Positions 42,975-52,042 of a stretch of DNA of 64,000 nt are shown piece after piece (positions within the stretch are counted from its first letter, which is position 1; the number at the start of each line of letters is the position of its first letter). This DNA is from an uncultured Parabacteroides sp. GTDB lineage: Bacteria > Bacteroidota > Bacteroidia > Bacteroidales > Tannerellaceae. The notes beneath the pieces were generated by a model that was given only the letters and a program-made list of their open reading frames with translations, was not told where the DNA came from and made no database searches. The DNA lies in contig CALCST010000018.1 in NCBI GenBank assembly GCA_937894065.1, positions 40,365-104,364 on the forward strand. The letters are read 5' to 3'. Made by a program: the position numbers and the translations under genes.

Positions 42975-43580
42975 TTATTCTTTTAAATATGCTGTTTCAA
43001 CCTTAAGTAATTTGCTTTTAAGACGCTCCACTTCACTTTTCCTTATACGCAAAGTCATCTCACAGTCCATGTCAAATTTCTGTGAAATGATTGCAGGAGA
43101 ATCATCCTTGATAACTTTCATTATTCCATTCATGAATGGATATTCAAACGCCACAGTAATATCAACATCTACAGTACATTCTTCAATTTTAGCAGCGGCA
43201 ATTGCTTCTGCTGCTGCAGTTCTGTATGCAACAATAAGTCCGCTAGTGCCAAGTTCAATTCCTCCAAAATATCTAATTACTATTACAAGAATATCTGTCA
43301 GCTCGTTGGAATTTATCTGCCCTAGTATTGGCTTTCCGGCTGTTGACGATGGTTCTCCATCGTCATTGGCTCTGAATGTTTTGCGGTCAGCTCCAAGCAT
43401 ATATGCCCAGCATACATGACGTGCATCGTAATATTCTTTTTTATATTTAGCAATATATTCCTTTACTTCTTCAACTGACTTTACAGGTATTGCATAAGAT
43501 ATGAAACGGCTGCGCTTCTCTGTATAGTATCCTTCAGAAATTGAGAATATAGTACGATATGTATCTTTTTCTGTCATCAT
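42975..43580 (-). CDS. YigZ/IMPACT family protein
   Basis: Cytosolic protein of 201 residues. The UPF0029 N-terminal domain contains KRSRFISYAIPVKSVEEVKEYI, HVCWAYMLG and the signature DDGEPSSTAGKPILGQI. It continues with TDILVIVIRYFGGIELGTSGLIVAYRTAAAEAI. A C-terminal ferredoxin-like domain follows. Related IMPACT proteins bind translation factors or Gcn1 in eukaryotes; the bacterial role is unclear. The start ATG overlaps the TGA of uvrA (ATGA), so it is the second gene of the uvrA transcript. Confidence 0.92.
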   Translation of the reverse strand: MMTEKDTYRTIFSISEGYYTEKRSRFISYAIPVKSVEEVKEYIAKYKKEYYDARHVCWAYMLGADRKTFRANDDGEPSSTAGKPILGQINSNELTDILVIVIRYFGGIELGTSGLIVAYRTAAAEAIAAAKIEECTVDVDITVAFEYPFMNGIMKVIKDDSPAIISQKFDMDCEMTLRIRKSEVERLKSKLLKVETAYLKE

Positions 43581-46438
43581 TTTTTGTTTGCGATATTAAT
43601 TTCTTCTAGTTCCTTCTTCAAGAATGGAGCTGTATATCCAATTCCGGAGTTTGCCAAATCTTCTGGAGTTCCGGTAAACAGCACCTCGCCGCCTCGCTTT
43701 CCTCCTTCCGGTCCCATATCTATCAGATAATCGGCATATTTTATAACATCAAGATTATGCTCGATTACAACAACAGTGTTTCCTTTGTCAACCAGCTTGT
43801 TCAGAACACCAAGGAGAACACGAATATCCTCGAAATGTAGTCCTGTAGTCGGCTCGTCCAAAACATAAAGAGTTTTGCCAGTATCTTTCTTCGACAGCTC
43901 AGTGGCAAGTTTTACTCTCTGGCTTTCTCCACCGGACAATGTTGTGGAAGGTTGTCCCAACTTGATATATCCCAAGCCAACATCCTGCAAAACTTTGATT
44001 TTGGATAAAATCTGCGGAACATTCTCGAAAAAGTCTACTGCAATATTTATTGTCATATCCAATATGTCAGCAATAGATTTTCCTTTATATCTTACTTCCA
44101 AAGTTTCCCTGTTATATCGCTTTCCATGGCAATCCTCACAAGGAACTAGAACATCCGGCAGGAAATTCATCTCTATTGTCTTGTATCCATTACCTTTGCA
44201 AGTCTCACAACGACCACCGGAAACATTAAATGAAAATCTTCCCGGCTTGTATCCTCTCATTTTAGATTCCGGAAGCTCAACAAATAAATTCCTTATATCC
44301 GAAAATACTCCGATATATGTGGCAGGATTACTTCTTGGCGAGCGGCCAATCGGCGACTGGTCCACATTGACTATCTTGTCTATATTCTCAATACCTTCTA
44401 TTGAATCATAAGGCAGAGGATCTTCCAATGATCTGTAGAAATGCTGGCTTAATATAGGTTGTAATGTTCTGTTTATCAATGTTGACTTCCCGCTTCCAGA
44501 AACACCTGTCACACAAATAAAAGTTCCGAGGGGAAAAGAGACATCTACATTCTTCAGATTATTTCCCCTAGCTCCTTTTATTTCCAGTTTCAGTCCATTT
44601 CCTTTTCTTCTTTGTTCAGGAATGTCGATTGTTGTTTTACCATTCAGGAATGAAGAAGTCATAGTGTCAGCCTCCAGCATTTTCTGAGGAGTTCCGGCAA
44701 ACACAACTTCGCCACCGAGTCTTCCGGCTCTCGGTCCCAAATCAACAATATAATCAGATTCGAGCATCATATCCTTGTCATGTTCAACAACGATGACAGA
44801 GTTTCCCGTATCTCGCAGCTGTTTAAGAGAATGTATCAGCCTTACATTATCACGTTGATGCAAACCGATACTTGGCTCGTCCAATATATACAGGACATTG
44901 ACCAATTGGCTGCCAATCTGAGTAGCAAGTCTGATTCGCTGACTTTCTCCACCGGAAAGAGTCGCTGAAGCTCTGTTCAATGACAGATAATCCAATCCCA
45001 CATCCAACAGGAATTTCAGGCGGGAGCGGATTTCCTTAAGTATTTCAAAGGCAATAGTCTTCTGCCTGTCATCCAGTTTGTTTTCAATATCAGACAACCA
45101 TTCATATAGTTCCGATATATCCATAGACGACAAATCAGCAATATTCTTGCCACATATATAATAATGTAAAGCCTCTTTATTCAAGCGTTTTCCCTGGCAT
45201 TCCGGGCAAACTGTCATTTTAACAAATTGACCTGCCCATTTCTGTGCCGAGGCAGAAGCATCTGCTTCCTGCTGCATTTGTATATATTTGGCAACTCCTT
45301 CATATGAAAGGAAATAGTTCGATGTTCCGATTGACTCATTTTTTATCTGGAGACGCTCGTCTGTTCCATTCATAATCTCGTCGATAGCTTCCTCAGGAAT
45401 ATCACGGATAGGAGTTTTCAGCGTGACGCCATATTTCGTGCATATAGCTTCAATCTGCCAGAAAATCAAGGAATTTTTATACTTGCCTAATGCAGTTATT
45501 CCTCCGGAGTATATACTGAGAGAAGGATCCGGAACAATCTTTTCCATATCCAGAAGATTTAGCTGTCCGAGACCTTTACACTTCAAACAAGCACCATGAG
45601 GAGAATTAAATGAGAAATTATGAGGAGCCGGCTCGCTGTATGATAAACCGGTTATCGGGTCCATCAATGTCTTACTGAAATGCCTGATTTCATTCGTATC
45701 AGCATTCAAAACCATAACAAGACCATTTCCCTGCTTCATTGCAAGCGACAGACTGTCCTTCAGTCGTGCTTCATCATTCTTGGAAATGACCATCTTATCT
45801 ATAACAACCTCAATACTATGGCTCTTGTAACGGTCGAGCTTCATTCCGTAAAGGATTTCCCTCATTTCTCCGTCAACACGGACATTCAGATATCCTTTCT
45901 TTCTGATTTGCTCAAATAATTCTTTGTAATGACCCTTTCTGTTCCTAACCAGTGGAGCCAGCAAATATGTTTTCTTGCCTTCATACTTATCCAATATCAG
46001 TTCAAGAATCTGGTCTTCTGTATATTTCACCATCTTCTCCCCGCTGATATAAGAATGAGCCTCGCCTATTCGGGCATACAAAAGTCTGAGGAAGTCATAT
46101 ATTTCAGTTGTAGTACCGACAGTGGAACGCGGATTTTTGTTAGTGGTTTTCTGTTCTATTGATATAACAGGACTTAAACCTGTTATTTTATCAACATCAG
46201 GTCGTTCCATATTTCCCAGAAAATTTCTCGCATAAGCAGAAAATGTTTCAACATAGCGACGCTGCCCTTCAGCAAATATTGTATCAAAAGCCAATGAGGA
46301 CTTTCCGCTTCCACTCATGCCCGTTATCACGGTTAAAGAATTTCGGGGAATTTCCACATCGATATTTTTCAAATTATGCACACGGGCTCCATAAACAGAA
46401 ATTTTTCCGTGTTCTACTGCCTGTTTGTCTATTGCCAT
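43577..46438 (-). CDS. uvrA: Excinuclease ABC subunit A
   Basis: Damage-recognition ATPase of nucleotide excision repair, 953 residues. It has two ABC modules: GMSGSGKSSLAFDTIFAEGQRRYVETFSAYARNFL at the start and GVSGSGKSTLINRTLQPILSQHFYRS near 640. The signatures are LSGGESQRIRLATQIG and LSGGESQRVKLATELS, and the Walker B elements are LYILDEPSIGLHQRDN and LYVLDEPTTGLHFEDI. Zinc-binding cysteine pairs are visible in CLKCKGLG, CPECQGKR and CETCKGNG/CEDCHGKR. It would work with UvrB (not in this window) and, through Mfd at 54343, in transcription-coupled repair. Confidence 0.97.
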   Translation of the reverse strand: MAIDKQAVEHGKISVYGARVHNLKNIDVEIPRNSLTVITGMSGSGKSSLAFDTIFAEGQRRYVETFSAYARNFLGNMERPDVDKITGLSPVISIEQKTTNKNPRSTVGTTTEIYDFLRLLYARIGEAHSYISGEKMVKYTEDQILELILDKYEGKKTYLLAPLVRNRKGHYKELFEQIRKKGYLNVRVDGEMREILYGMKLDRYKSHSIEVVIDKMVISKNDEARLKDSLSLAMKQGNGLVMVLNADTNEIRHFSKTLMDPITGLSYSEPAPHNFSFNSPHGACLKCKGLGQLNLLDMEKIVPDPSLSIYSGGITALGKYKNSLIFWQIEAICTKYGVTLKTPIRDIPEEAIDEIMNGTDERLQIKNESIGTSNYFLSYEGVAKYIQMQQEADASASAQKWAGQFVKMTVCPECQGKRLNKEALHYYICGKNIADLSSMDISELYEWLSDIENKLDDRQKTIAFEILKEIRSRLKFLLDVGLDYLSLNRASATLSGGESQRIRLATQIGSQLVNVLYILDEPSIGLHQRDNVRLIHSLKQLRDTGNSVIVVEHDKDMMLESDYIVDLGPRAGRLGGEVVFAGTPQKMLEADTMTSSFLNGKTTIDIPEQRRKGNGLKLEIKGARGNNLKNVDVSFPLGTFICVTGVSGSGKSTLINRTLQPILSQHFYRSLEDPLPYDSIEGIENIDKIVNVDQSPIGRSPRSNPATYIGVFSDIRNLFVELPESKMRGYKPGRFSFNVSGGRCETCKGNGYKTIEMNFLPDVLVPCEDCHGKRYNRETLEVRYKGKSIADILDMTINIAVDFFENVPQILSKIKVLQDVGLGYIKLGQPSTTLSGGESQRVKLATELSKKDTGKTLYVLDEPTTGLHFEDIRVLLGVLNKLVDKGNTVVVIEHNLDVIKYADYLIDMGPEGGKRGGEVLFTGTPEDLANSGIGYTAPFLKKELEEINIANKK

Positions 46439-46481
46439 TTAAATATAACAAGTTTCTAAAACGAGTGTAAAGATACAAAAA

Positions 46482-46503
46482 ACCTGTAATTCTGAAAACA
46501 GGT
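46482..46503 (-). terminator. Terminator of the metA-U32-cyclophilin-transglycosylase operon
   Basis: ACCTGT and ACAGGT form a short stem followed on the minus strand by a run of six T. It lies 11 bases after the transglycosylase stop and just upstream of uvrA. Confidence 0.65.
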
Positions 46504-46513
46504 ATTTTAATAT

Positions 46514-47488
46514 TTACTCGGCTACAACCCAAGCCGGATTATGAACGTATGTATTTGCCGTATTATAATACATATCAGCCTTTGACGGAATCATCAGCTT
46601 GTATGTTTTCCCTTGTGTTACAAGCTTTCTGTCTCTGAGCCAAGGATTGAAACGTTTCAAATCTGCGTACGTAATTTTATGGTCAACAGCAAATTCTGCC
46701 AAATCCTGAATGTCACTGTTTACTTCATAAACATCGCAAGCTATAGGCTTGTACAAATCTGAAGCCTTTAGCACAAATCCGTACTTATAAGGATTCTCAA
46801 AGATTTGTTTTATTGCCATAATCCTGTACACATATCTAGTTGTTTCTTCAACAAGCCACAAATCAAAATAATTGTCAGCTTTTTGTTTTACCAGTTCGCC
46901 GGAAATTCTTCCCATTCCACCATTATACGAAGCAGCAACTGAAGGCCAGTTTCCATACTTTTCGTATGCGTCCTTCAAATATTTGCACGCAGCTTCAGTC
47001 GCTTTTTCCACATTGCATCGTTCGTCAACTGTCGGCGTAATGTTCAAGCCATATTCCCTTCCAGTTGCTTCCAATATCTGCCACATTCCAACAGCCTTTG
47101 CTCGGGATTGGATTCTTGGGTCCAAATTACTCTCTATCACAGCAAGATATTTGAAATCATCAGGAATTCCATTCTTCTTCAATATCGGTTCAATAATAGG
47201 GAAATATCTGTTTGCCCTTTTTATCAACAGCATAGTTGTTGAATGGAAATAAGTAAATGAGCTTAATTCCCTGTCAAGAGCTTCATGCATATTATAACGA
47301 GTCAGGTCAACCTCTTCTCCACAGAAATTCAGTTTAGACGGAACTTCAGGAGTTACTGTCATTGACAAAACATGAGGTTTCATTTCCTTTGCACGAATCG
47401 AGTCGTCCGAACCCAAAGTAATACATGCTGTCAGTCCAAGTCCTGCAACACAAACCGTTCCTAAAAATATGCTCTTATAATTTTTCAT
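46514..47488 (-). CDS. Lytic murein transglycosylase lipoprotein (SLT domain plus LysM-like end)
   Basis: Cell-wall enzyme of 324 residues that cleaves peptidoglycan between MurNAc and GlcNAc. The lipobox LTAC (Cys22) anchors it to a membrane. The SLT domain spans about 95-235: FKYLAVIESNLDPRIQSRAKAVGMWQIL with the catalytic Glu in ESNL, then VEKATEAACKYLKDAYEKYGNWPSVAASYNGGMGRI, as in MltD. The C-terminal 60 residues (FAVDHKITYADLKRFNPWLRDRKLVTQGKTYKLMIP) look like a LysM repeat. It overlaps the cyclophilin gene by four bases as the last gene of a four-gene operon. Confidence 0.92.
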   Translation of the reverse strand: MKNYKSIFLGTVCVAGLGLTACITLGSDDSIRAKEMKPHVLSMTVTPEVPSKLNFCGEEVDLTRYNMHEALDRELSSFTYFHSTTMLLIKRANRYFPIIEPILKKNGIPDDFKYLAVIESNLDPRIQSRAKAVGMWQILEATGREYGLNITPTVDERCNVEKATEAACKYLKDAYEKYGNWPSVAASYNGGMGRISGELVKQKADNYFDLWLVEETTRYVYRIMAIKQIFENPYKYGFVLKASDLYKPIACDVYEVNSDIQDLAEFAVDHKITYADLKRFNPWLRDRKLVTQGKTYKLMIPSKADMYYNTANTYVHNPAWVVAE

Positions 47489-48309
47489 TTTTGGAATACT
47501 TTTGTTTTCAAAACTATGACATCTTTCAATGGTCTGTCATTTTTATCTGTTTCAACTAATGACATTTTCTCCACAATATCAAAGCCTTCAACCACTTCGC
47601 CGAATATTGTTACTGAACCATCAAGATGAGGAGTTCCTCCAATTGTTTTATATACTTCCCTCTGCTCTGCCGGAATAATTACAGCAGGCAATTTGGCAAG
47701 AGTATCTTCAAGCAAAACAGAAGCTTCTATATGCAAGTCTTCTTCTTTGTCTGGAGATGCATATTCAGGGAATTTTTCTTTCAAATCTTTCCTTATTTTG
47801 TAATACAGCCAATTTCTTCTAATCTGGTTGATTCTGGTTTCCATTGAATCCAGTCCTTTGTCGTCCCAAACTTTACCTTGAACAAAACAGAACTGAGTTC
47901 CGGCAGAAACTCTTTCCGGATTAACATCATCTCCTTCCTTCGCATCTATCAATGCTCCGCGTTTATTAAAATGATTAGGCAATATTTCAGCTGGAACAGA
48001 ATATCCACCACCATCATTACCATATAGAACTCCAGGTTCATGTGCCTTGCTGGAAGGATCACCACCTTGAACCACAAACTCCTTGATTATGCGATGGAAC
48101 AACACTCCTTCATAAAAGTTCTCACTACAAAGCTTTATAAAGTTATCCCTATGTAAAGGAGTATCATCATATAACATAACAGTTACATCACCCATAGTAG
48201 TTGAAATCTCAACATAAACAGGCTTATTCTTATCAAGCGACTCTTTTCCGCATGAAACCAACATGCCAAGAGATAACAAACACAAAAATAAAGTTCTTGC
48301 TATTTTCAT
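47485..48309 (-). CDS. Cyclophilin-type peptidyl-prolyl isomerase, lipoprotein
   Basis: Protein of 274 residues with lipobox LVSC (Cys20), acting outside the cytoplasm on protein folding. The cyclophilin core is split. The first part holds TTMGDVTVMLYDDTPLHRDNFIKL, the catalytic FHRIIKEFVVQGGDPS (Arg, Phe, Gln) and FCFVQGKVWD. About 75 mostly charged residues follow (METRINQIRRNWLYYKIRKDLKEKFPEY...). Then the fold resumes with TPHLDGSVTIFGEVVEGFDIVEKM. The insertion replaces the usual loop before the final strands and is seen in other Bacteroidales members. It is cotranscribed with the lytic transglycosylase, hinting at an envelope role. Confidence 0.92.
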   Translation of the reverse strand: MKIARTLFLCLLSLGMLVSCGKESLDKNKPVYVEISTTMGDVTVMLYDDTPLHRDNFIKLCSENFYEGVLFHRIIKEFVVQGGDPSSKAHEPGVLYGNDGGGYSVPAEILPNHFNKRGALIDAKEGDDVNPERVSAGTQFCFVQGKVWDDKGLDSMETRINQIRRNWLYYKIRKDLKEKFPEYASPDKEEDLHIEASVLLEDTLAKLPAVIIPAEQREVYKTIGGTPHLDGSVTIFGEVVEGFDIVEKMSLVETDKNDRPLKDVIVLKTKVFQK

Positions 48310-48319
48310 TATTATATAT

Positions 48320-50170
48320 TTAATTTTTCGATTGAGAATCCTTTTTTATAAGCATCTGGCAATTTTTACAATCAAACTCCAATAGCAAACGTGTATCCTT
48401 ATAAAGTAAATAATATGGTTCTTTATACGGCGATTTTCCTTTTTGCCTTACCGGACACCAGCCCATGCTGTAGCGCAGGCAATGTTTCGTAAACATCAAA
48501 GGAACATCATCCACTTGCACCTTTTCAAATGCAGGTGATATTTTCTCCACACCTCGTTCCGCATAAAACTTATATGATTTGTCATTCGCCACATTTCCAA
48601 GATATGTCAACGAGCGCTGAGGGAATTGCGGCTTAGCCTGATAATTACTTACCTTCACCAACTCACGTCTGTATCTGGTTCTGCGGTTCAATATCAACTT
48701 CTCAATGGCTTCCCTGCGCATATCTGAAAGAAGAGAAGACGGCACAAACCACATTTCCGACAGATTCACATCAACTTTAGCCACAGAAAACGGAGTATTT
48801 CCTAATTTCGACAACTGAGTGCGAATATTTTCGGTCTGCTCCCGCTTTGCTGTTTCCTTGTTGAAATCTCGGTAAATTATTACACGAGCACCGCTTTCAT
48901 CTTCCACAGACAATGAAAAACCATTCTGGCAGTCAGCAAACGACATAACAACAGGAATCTTCCTTTCCGCCGTCTGTCTTGCCATAGTCTTTTCAAACGC
49001 TTGGTCGAAATTTCTGTATAAAGCAGTTTTCGGGCGAAGTCTTGCCGGCATTTCCTGAGGAAAAACTCTGTTGGCATCAACCTTATTCACTCTGAAGCCT
49101 TCCAATTCTCCGTTGGCATTGAAAAATATAAGTCCGTCACCGTTGTTCAGAGTTTTTGTTCCGGCAACAGTAAAACTGTTACCCTTCATTTCCTTCACAT
49201 GACCTACAAATTCCCCAAGAGATTTAGGAGTGTCAAAAGCTGTTATGTCCGCACTTCTTCCTTTAAGGAAAAAAGGAGTGAAACCACGGTTGAAACTCTT
49301 CGACACTTCCGGCTCAAAGTCAAATGTGCTTTTACCGTCCGATGCTCTCACATATTCCGGACGGCGTTTGAATATTTCGTCAAGTTTCTTCCTGTAATAA
49401 GCAGTAACATTCTTTACATAAGATATATCTTTCAGGCGACCTTCAATTTTCAGCGACGAAGCACCCGCATCCAGCAAGTCTTCCAGATATTCCGAACGGT
49501 TCATATCCTTCAGCGACAAAAGATGCTTGTTCTGCATAATGACCTTGCCTTCAGAATCTATCAATGTATAAGGCAGACGGCAATATTGCGCGCAAGCTCC
49601 TCTGTTCGCACTTCTTCCGCTCAAAGCCTCACTCAAATAACATTGGCCACTATAGCTCACACACAAAGCACCATGAATAAAGACCTCCAACGAAACATTT
49701 GTTGAATCTTTTATTCTCTTTATTTCTTCCAATGACAATTCCCTGGCTAAAACGACCTGTGTAAAGCCTGCTGATTCAAGAAATTTGACCTTTTCCACAG
49801 TTCGGTTATCCGTCTGAGTGCTGGCATGCAAAGGTATCGGAGGCAAATCCAATTGTGTTATACCCATATCCTGCACAATCAGAGCGTCAACTCCGGCATC
49901 ATAAAGCTTCCATATCATATCACGGGCTTCGTCCAGCTCATTGTCATAAAGAATTGTATTCAGTGCGACATAAATCCGGGCTCCATACAAATGAGCATAA
50001 TCGCATAACGACTTTATATCATCAACCGTATTGCCCGCAGCTGCACGCGCACCAAACTTGGGCGCACCGATATATACAGCATCCGCGCCATGATTTATAG
50101 CCTCAATGCCGCAAGCCAAATCCTTAGCCGGCGATAGCAGTTCTATTTTCCTTTTTATCAATTTTGCCAC
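48320..50170 (-). CDS. U32 family peptidase-like protein (probable RNA hydroxylation factor)
   Basis: Protein of 616 residues with the U32 collagenase-like core: KIELLSPAKDLACGIEAINHGADAVYIGAPKFGARAAAGN at the start, then GVDALIVQDMGITQL and PLHASTQTDNRTVEKVKFLESAGFTQVVLARELS. The U32 signature is EVFIHGALCVSYSGQCYLSEALSGRSANRGACAQYCRLPY, followed by LKIEGRLKDISYVKNVTAYYR. Several conserved Cys suggest an FeS cluster. Characterised relatives TrhP and RlhA hydroxylate tRNA or 23S rRNA and are not proteases; the size and extra C-terminal part are closer to RlhA. A final CKNCQ motif is near the end. It lies between metA and the cyclophilin gene with gaps of 8 and 10 bases. Confidence 0.88.
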   Translation of the reverse strand: MAKLIKRKIELLSPAKDLACGIEAINHGADAVYIGAPKFGARAAAGNTVDDIKSLCDYAHLYGARIYVALNTILYDNELDEARDMIWKLYDAGVDALIVQDMGITQLDLPPIPLHASTQTDNRTVEKVKFLESAGFTQVVLARELSLEEIKRIKDSTNVSLEVFIHGALCVSYSGQCYLSEALSGRSANRGACAQYCRLPYTLIDSEGKVIMQNKHLLSLKDMNRSEYLEDLLDAGASSLKIEGRLKDISYVKNVTAYYRKKLDEIFKRRPEYVRASDGKSTFDFEPEVSKSFNRGFTPFFLKGRSADITAFDTPKSLGEFVGHVKEMKGNSFTVAGTKTLNNGDGLIFFNANGELEGFRVNKVDANRVFPQEMPARLRPKTALYRNFDQAFEKTMARQTAERKIPVVMSFADCQNGFSLSVEDESGARVIIYRDFNKETAKREQTENIRTQLSKLGNTPFSVAKVDVNLSEMWFVPSSLLSDMRREAIEKLILNRRTRYRRELVKVSNYQAKPQFPQRSLTYLGNVANDKSYKFYAERGVEKISPAFEKVQVDDVPLMFTKHCLRYSMGWCPVRQKGKSPYKEPYYLLYKDTRLLLEFDCKNCQMLIKKDSQSKN

Positions 50171-50178
50171 AAATGTTC

Positions 50179-51123
50179 TTATTTTATTAACTGTAAACTT
50201 CCCAAATTAGCTATATCCTCATGTTTATAAGGCGTTTCCTGATATACATAATAATTCAGCCAATTCGTAAACAACAAGTTTGCATGTCCTCTCCAACGCA
50301 CCACCGGTCCCATCGACGGGTCATTGTTCCTGTAATAGTTTTTAGGTATAGAAATTGGCAGTCCTTTGTTCAGGTCGCGAACATACTCATCATTAAGCGT
50401 ATATGGAGAATATTCGGAATGTCCTGTAATAAAGAATTCCCTGCCACCACGAGCCATAACCATATAAACACCCGACTCCTCACTTTCCGACAGCAGCGTC
50501 AGTTCCGGCACTTTCATAATATCATCTTTTCTTATTTCCGTATGGCGGCTGTGAGGCACATAAAACTCATCATCAAAGCCGCGGAAAATAGGAAGATATG
50601 ATTCACGCAAAGTATGACGGAAAACACCGAACATTTTAGCCGGCAAATCATATTTAGGAATATTATAGAAATGATAAAGCCCGGCTTGTGCTGCCCAGCA
50701 TATATAAAGCGTAGAAGTCACATGTTTCCTTGCCCAGTCAAAAATTTCTGTAATCTCATTCCAATAGCCAACTTCTTCAAACGGCATTTGCTCCACCGGC
50801 GCTCCGGTTATAATCATTCCGTCATAATAGCCTTTCTTTATTTCGTCAAAATCCTTATAGAATTCACGCATATGTTCAATAGGCGTATTTTTCGGAGTAT
50901 GTCCTTTTATCTTAAGGAATTCCAGTTCGATTTGTAGCGGTGTATTACTCAGCAGACGAACCAAATCTGTCTCTGTAGTTATTTTCAAAGGCATCAAATT
51001 AAGAACTACAACACGCAGCGGACGAATATCCTGTGACGATGCACGCAATGAGTCCATTACGAATATATGTTCTTTCTTCAGCAAATCAATTGCCGGCAAA
51101 TTTTTCTGTAGATTAAGTGGCAT
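50179..51123 (-). CDS. metA: Homoserine O-acetyltransferase, MetA type
   Basis: First committed step of methionine synthesis, activating homoserine; 314 residues. The fold is the glutamine-amidotransferase-like MetA family with catalytic Cys142 (YICWAAQAG) and His in PHSRHTEIR. Position 111 is Glu (TGAPVEQMPFEEV). In characterised MetA proteins Glu111 selects acetyl-CoA, while Gly selects succinyl-CoA, so the product is probably O-acetylhomoserine despite the usual family label of succinyltransferase. The start MPLNLQKNLPAIDLLKKE matches the family. It heads a four-gene operon, and no SAM riboswitch was recognised in the short upstream region. Confidence 0.94.
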   Translation of the reverse strand: MPLNLQKNLPAIDLLKKEHIFVMDSLRASSQDIRPLRVVVLNLMPLKITTETDLVRLLSNTPLQIELEFLKIKGHTPKNTPIEHMREFYKDFDEIKKGYYDGMIITGAPVEQMPFEEVGYWNEITEIFDWARKHVTSTLYICWAAQAGLYHFYNIPKYDLPAKMFGVFRHTLRESYLPIFRGFDDEFYVPHSRHTEIRKDDIMKVPELTLLSESEESGVYMVMARGGREFFITGHSEYSPYTLNDEYVRDLNKGLPISIPKNYYRNNDPSMGPVVRWRGHANLLFTNWLNYYVYQETPYKHEDIANLGSLQLIK

Positions 51124-51159
51124 ATTGTTATTTTGATTATCGGATTACTTTTATTCAGA

Positions 51160-51239
51160 GACAAGTTGACAAAGGAACAAGTTGACAAGGAAAGCACTTG
51201 TTCTCCTTGCCAACTCGTCAACTCGTTCCCTTGTCAACT
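51160..51239. repeat. CTTGTCAACT-family hairpin downstream of the OmpA gene, copy 5
   Basis: GTTGACAAAGGAACAAGTTG is complementary, with a few wobbles and a short bulge, to the segment ending CTCGTTCCCTTGTCAAC; the ends AAGGA/TCCTT also pair. It directly abuts the stop codon of the OmpA-family gene and is the best preserved member of the family in this window. Confidence 0.7.
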
Positions 51240-51918
51240 ATTTCAATGTTCCATTCTGTGCCTGCTGAATCATTGTTTCATTAGGCAAAATCAGAATCTC
51301 AACTCTTCTGTTCAATGCTCGACCTTCAACTGTGCTGTTGTCTGCAACAGGCTGATGAATACCTTTTCCTTCATATTCCATACGCTTGCTGCTGACGCCC
51401 TGGTCAACCATCAGATAATTATATACGCTTTTGGCTCTCTTCTCGGATAAAGTCTGGTTATAGTCCACATTACCTGTATTGTCAGTGTGGCCAACAATCT
51501 TGATATCCGTATCAGGATTCTGATTCAAACTTTCCGCCAATTTGCGTAATGCACTTCTTGAAGCTTCGCTCAGTGTGCTTGAATTAGTTGCAAACAAGAT
51601 TCCCGAATCAAAAGTAACTCTCAGAGCTTCACCATTGTTTATTGTTTCAACTTGAGTTTCCTCAGGCAAAGTAGCTTCAAGTTCCTTTTTCTGCTTATCC
51701 ATCTTCTTGCCAATCAATGCACCGGCTGTTCCTCCAACTGCAGCACCAATAACCGAGCCTAAAGCCGTATTACCTGCCAAAGCACCAACACCAGCACCAA
51801 CTGCTGCTCCACCGCCAACACCTATTGCAGTTCCTTTAGCCATATTGTTCCATGAACCGCAACTTGACATTGTTACTGCCAATGATAAAACTGCGACTGA
51901 CAACAAATGTATTTTCAT
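51238..51918 (-). CDS. OmpA family lipoprotein with a glycine-zipper segment
   Basis: Outer-membrane lipoprotein of 226 residues starting MKIHLLSVAVL; a TTG/ATG further upstream is unlikely. The lipobox is MSSC (Cys20). Residues about 28-75 form a glycine-zipper (GTAIGVGGGAAVGAGVGALAG, then GSVIGAAVGGTAGALIGKKMD), likely embedded in the membrane. The OmpA-like peptidoglycan-binding domain (about 105-210) has FDSGILFATNSSTLSEASRSAL, VGHTDNTGNVDYNQTLSEKRAKSVYNYL and EGRALNRRVEILI with the meso-DAP-binding Asp and Arg. It would tether the outer membrane to the wall. It appears monocistronic and is flanked on both sides by dispersed repeats. Confidence 0.93.
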   Translation of the reverse strand: MKIHLLSVAVLSLAVTMSSCGSWNNMAKGTAIGVGGGAAVGAGVGALAGNTALGSVIGAAVGGTAGALIGKKMDKQKKELEATLPEETQVETINNGEALRVTFDSGILFATNSSTLSEASRSALRKLAESLNQNPDTDIKIVGHTDNTGNVDYNQTLSEKRAKSVYNYLMVDQGVSSKRMEYEGKGIHQPVADNSTVEGRALNRRVEILILPNETMIQQAQNGTLK

Positions 51919-51944
51919 AATCAATTCCTTTTTTAAATTAAACA

Positions 51945-52035
51945 ATTTAAGTTTCGCAAGTTGCTCAACTTAAAAGTTAACAAGACTTCAGATACAAGAA
52001 GAAAAATTCTCTTGTCAACTTGTCTTCTTGTCAAC
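51945..52035. repeat. Composite intergenic repeat, copy 6
   Basis: TTTAAGTTTCGCAAGTTGC, TCAACTTAAAAGTTAACAAGACTTCAG, then CTTGTCAACTTGTCTTCTTGTCAACTG. It shows the AAGTTTCGCAAGTT and CTTGTCAACT families fused in one block, as at 8438. Confidence 0.6.
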
Positions 52036-52042
52036 TGAAAAA

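Noticed and set aside
204..52035. CRISPR array
   Set aside because: The repeated CTTGTCAACT units are dispersed and degenerate, without regular spacers, and no cas gene is present.
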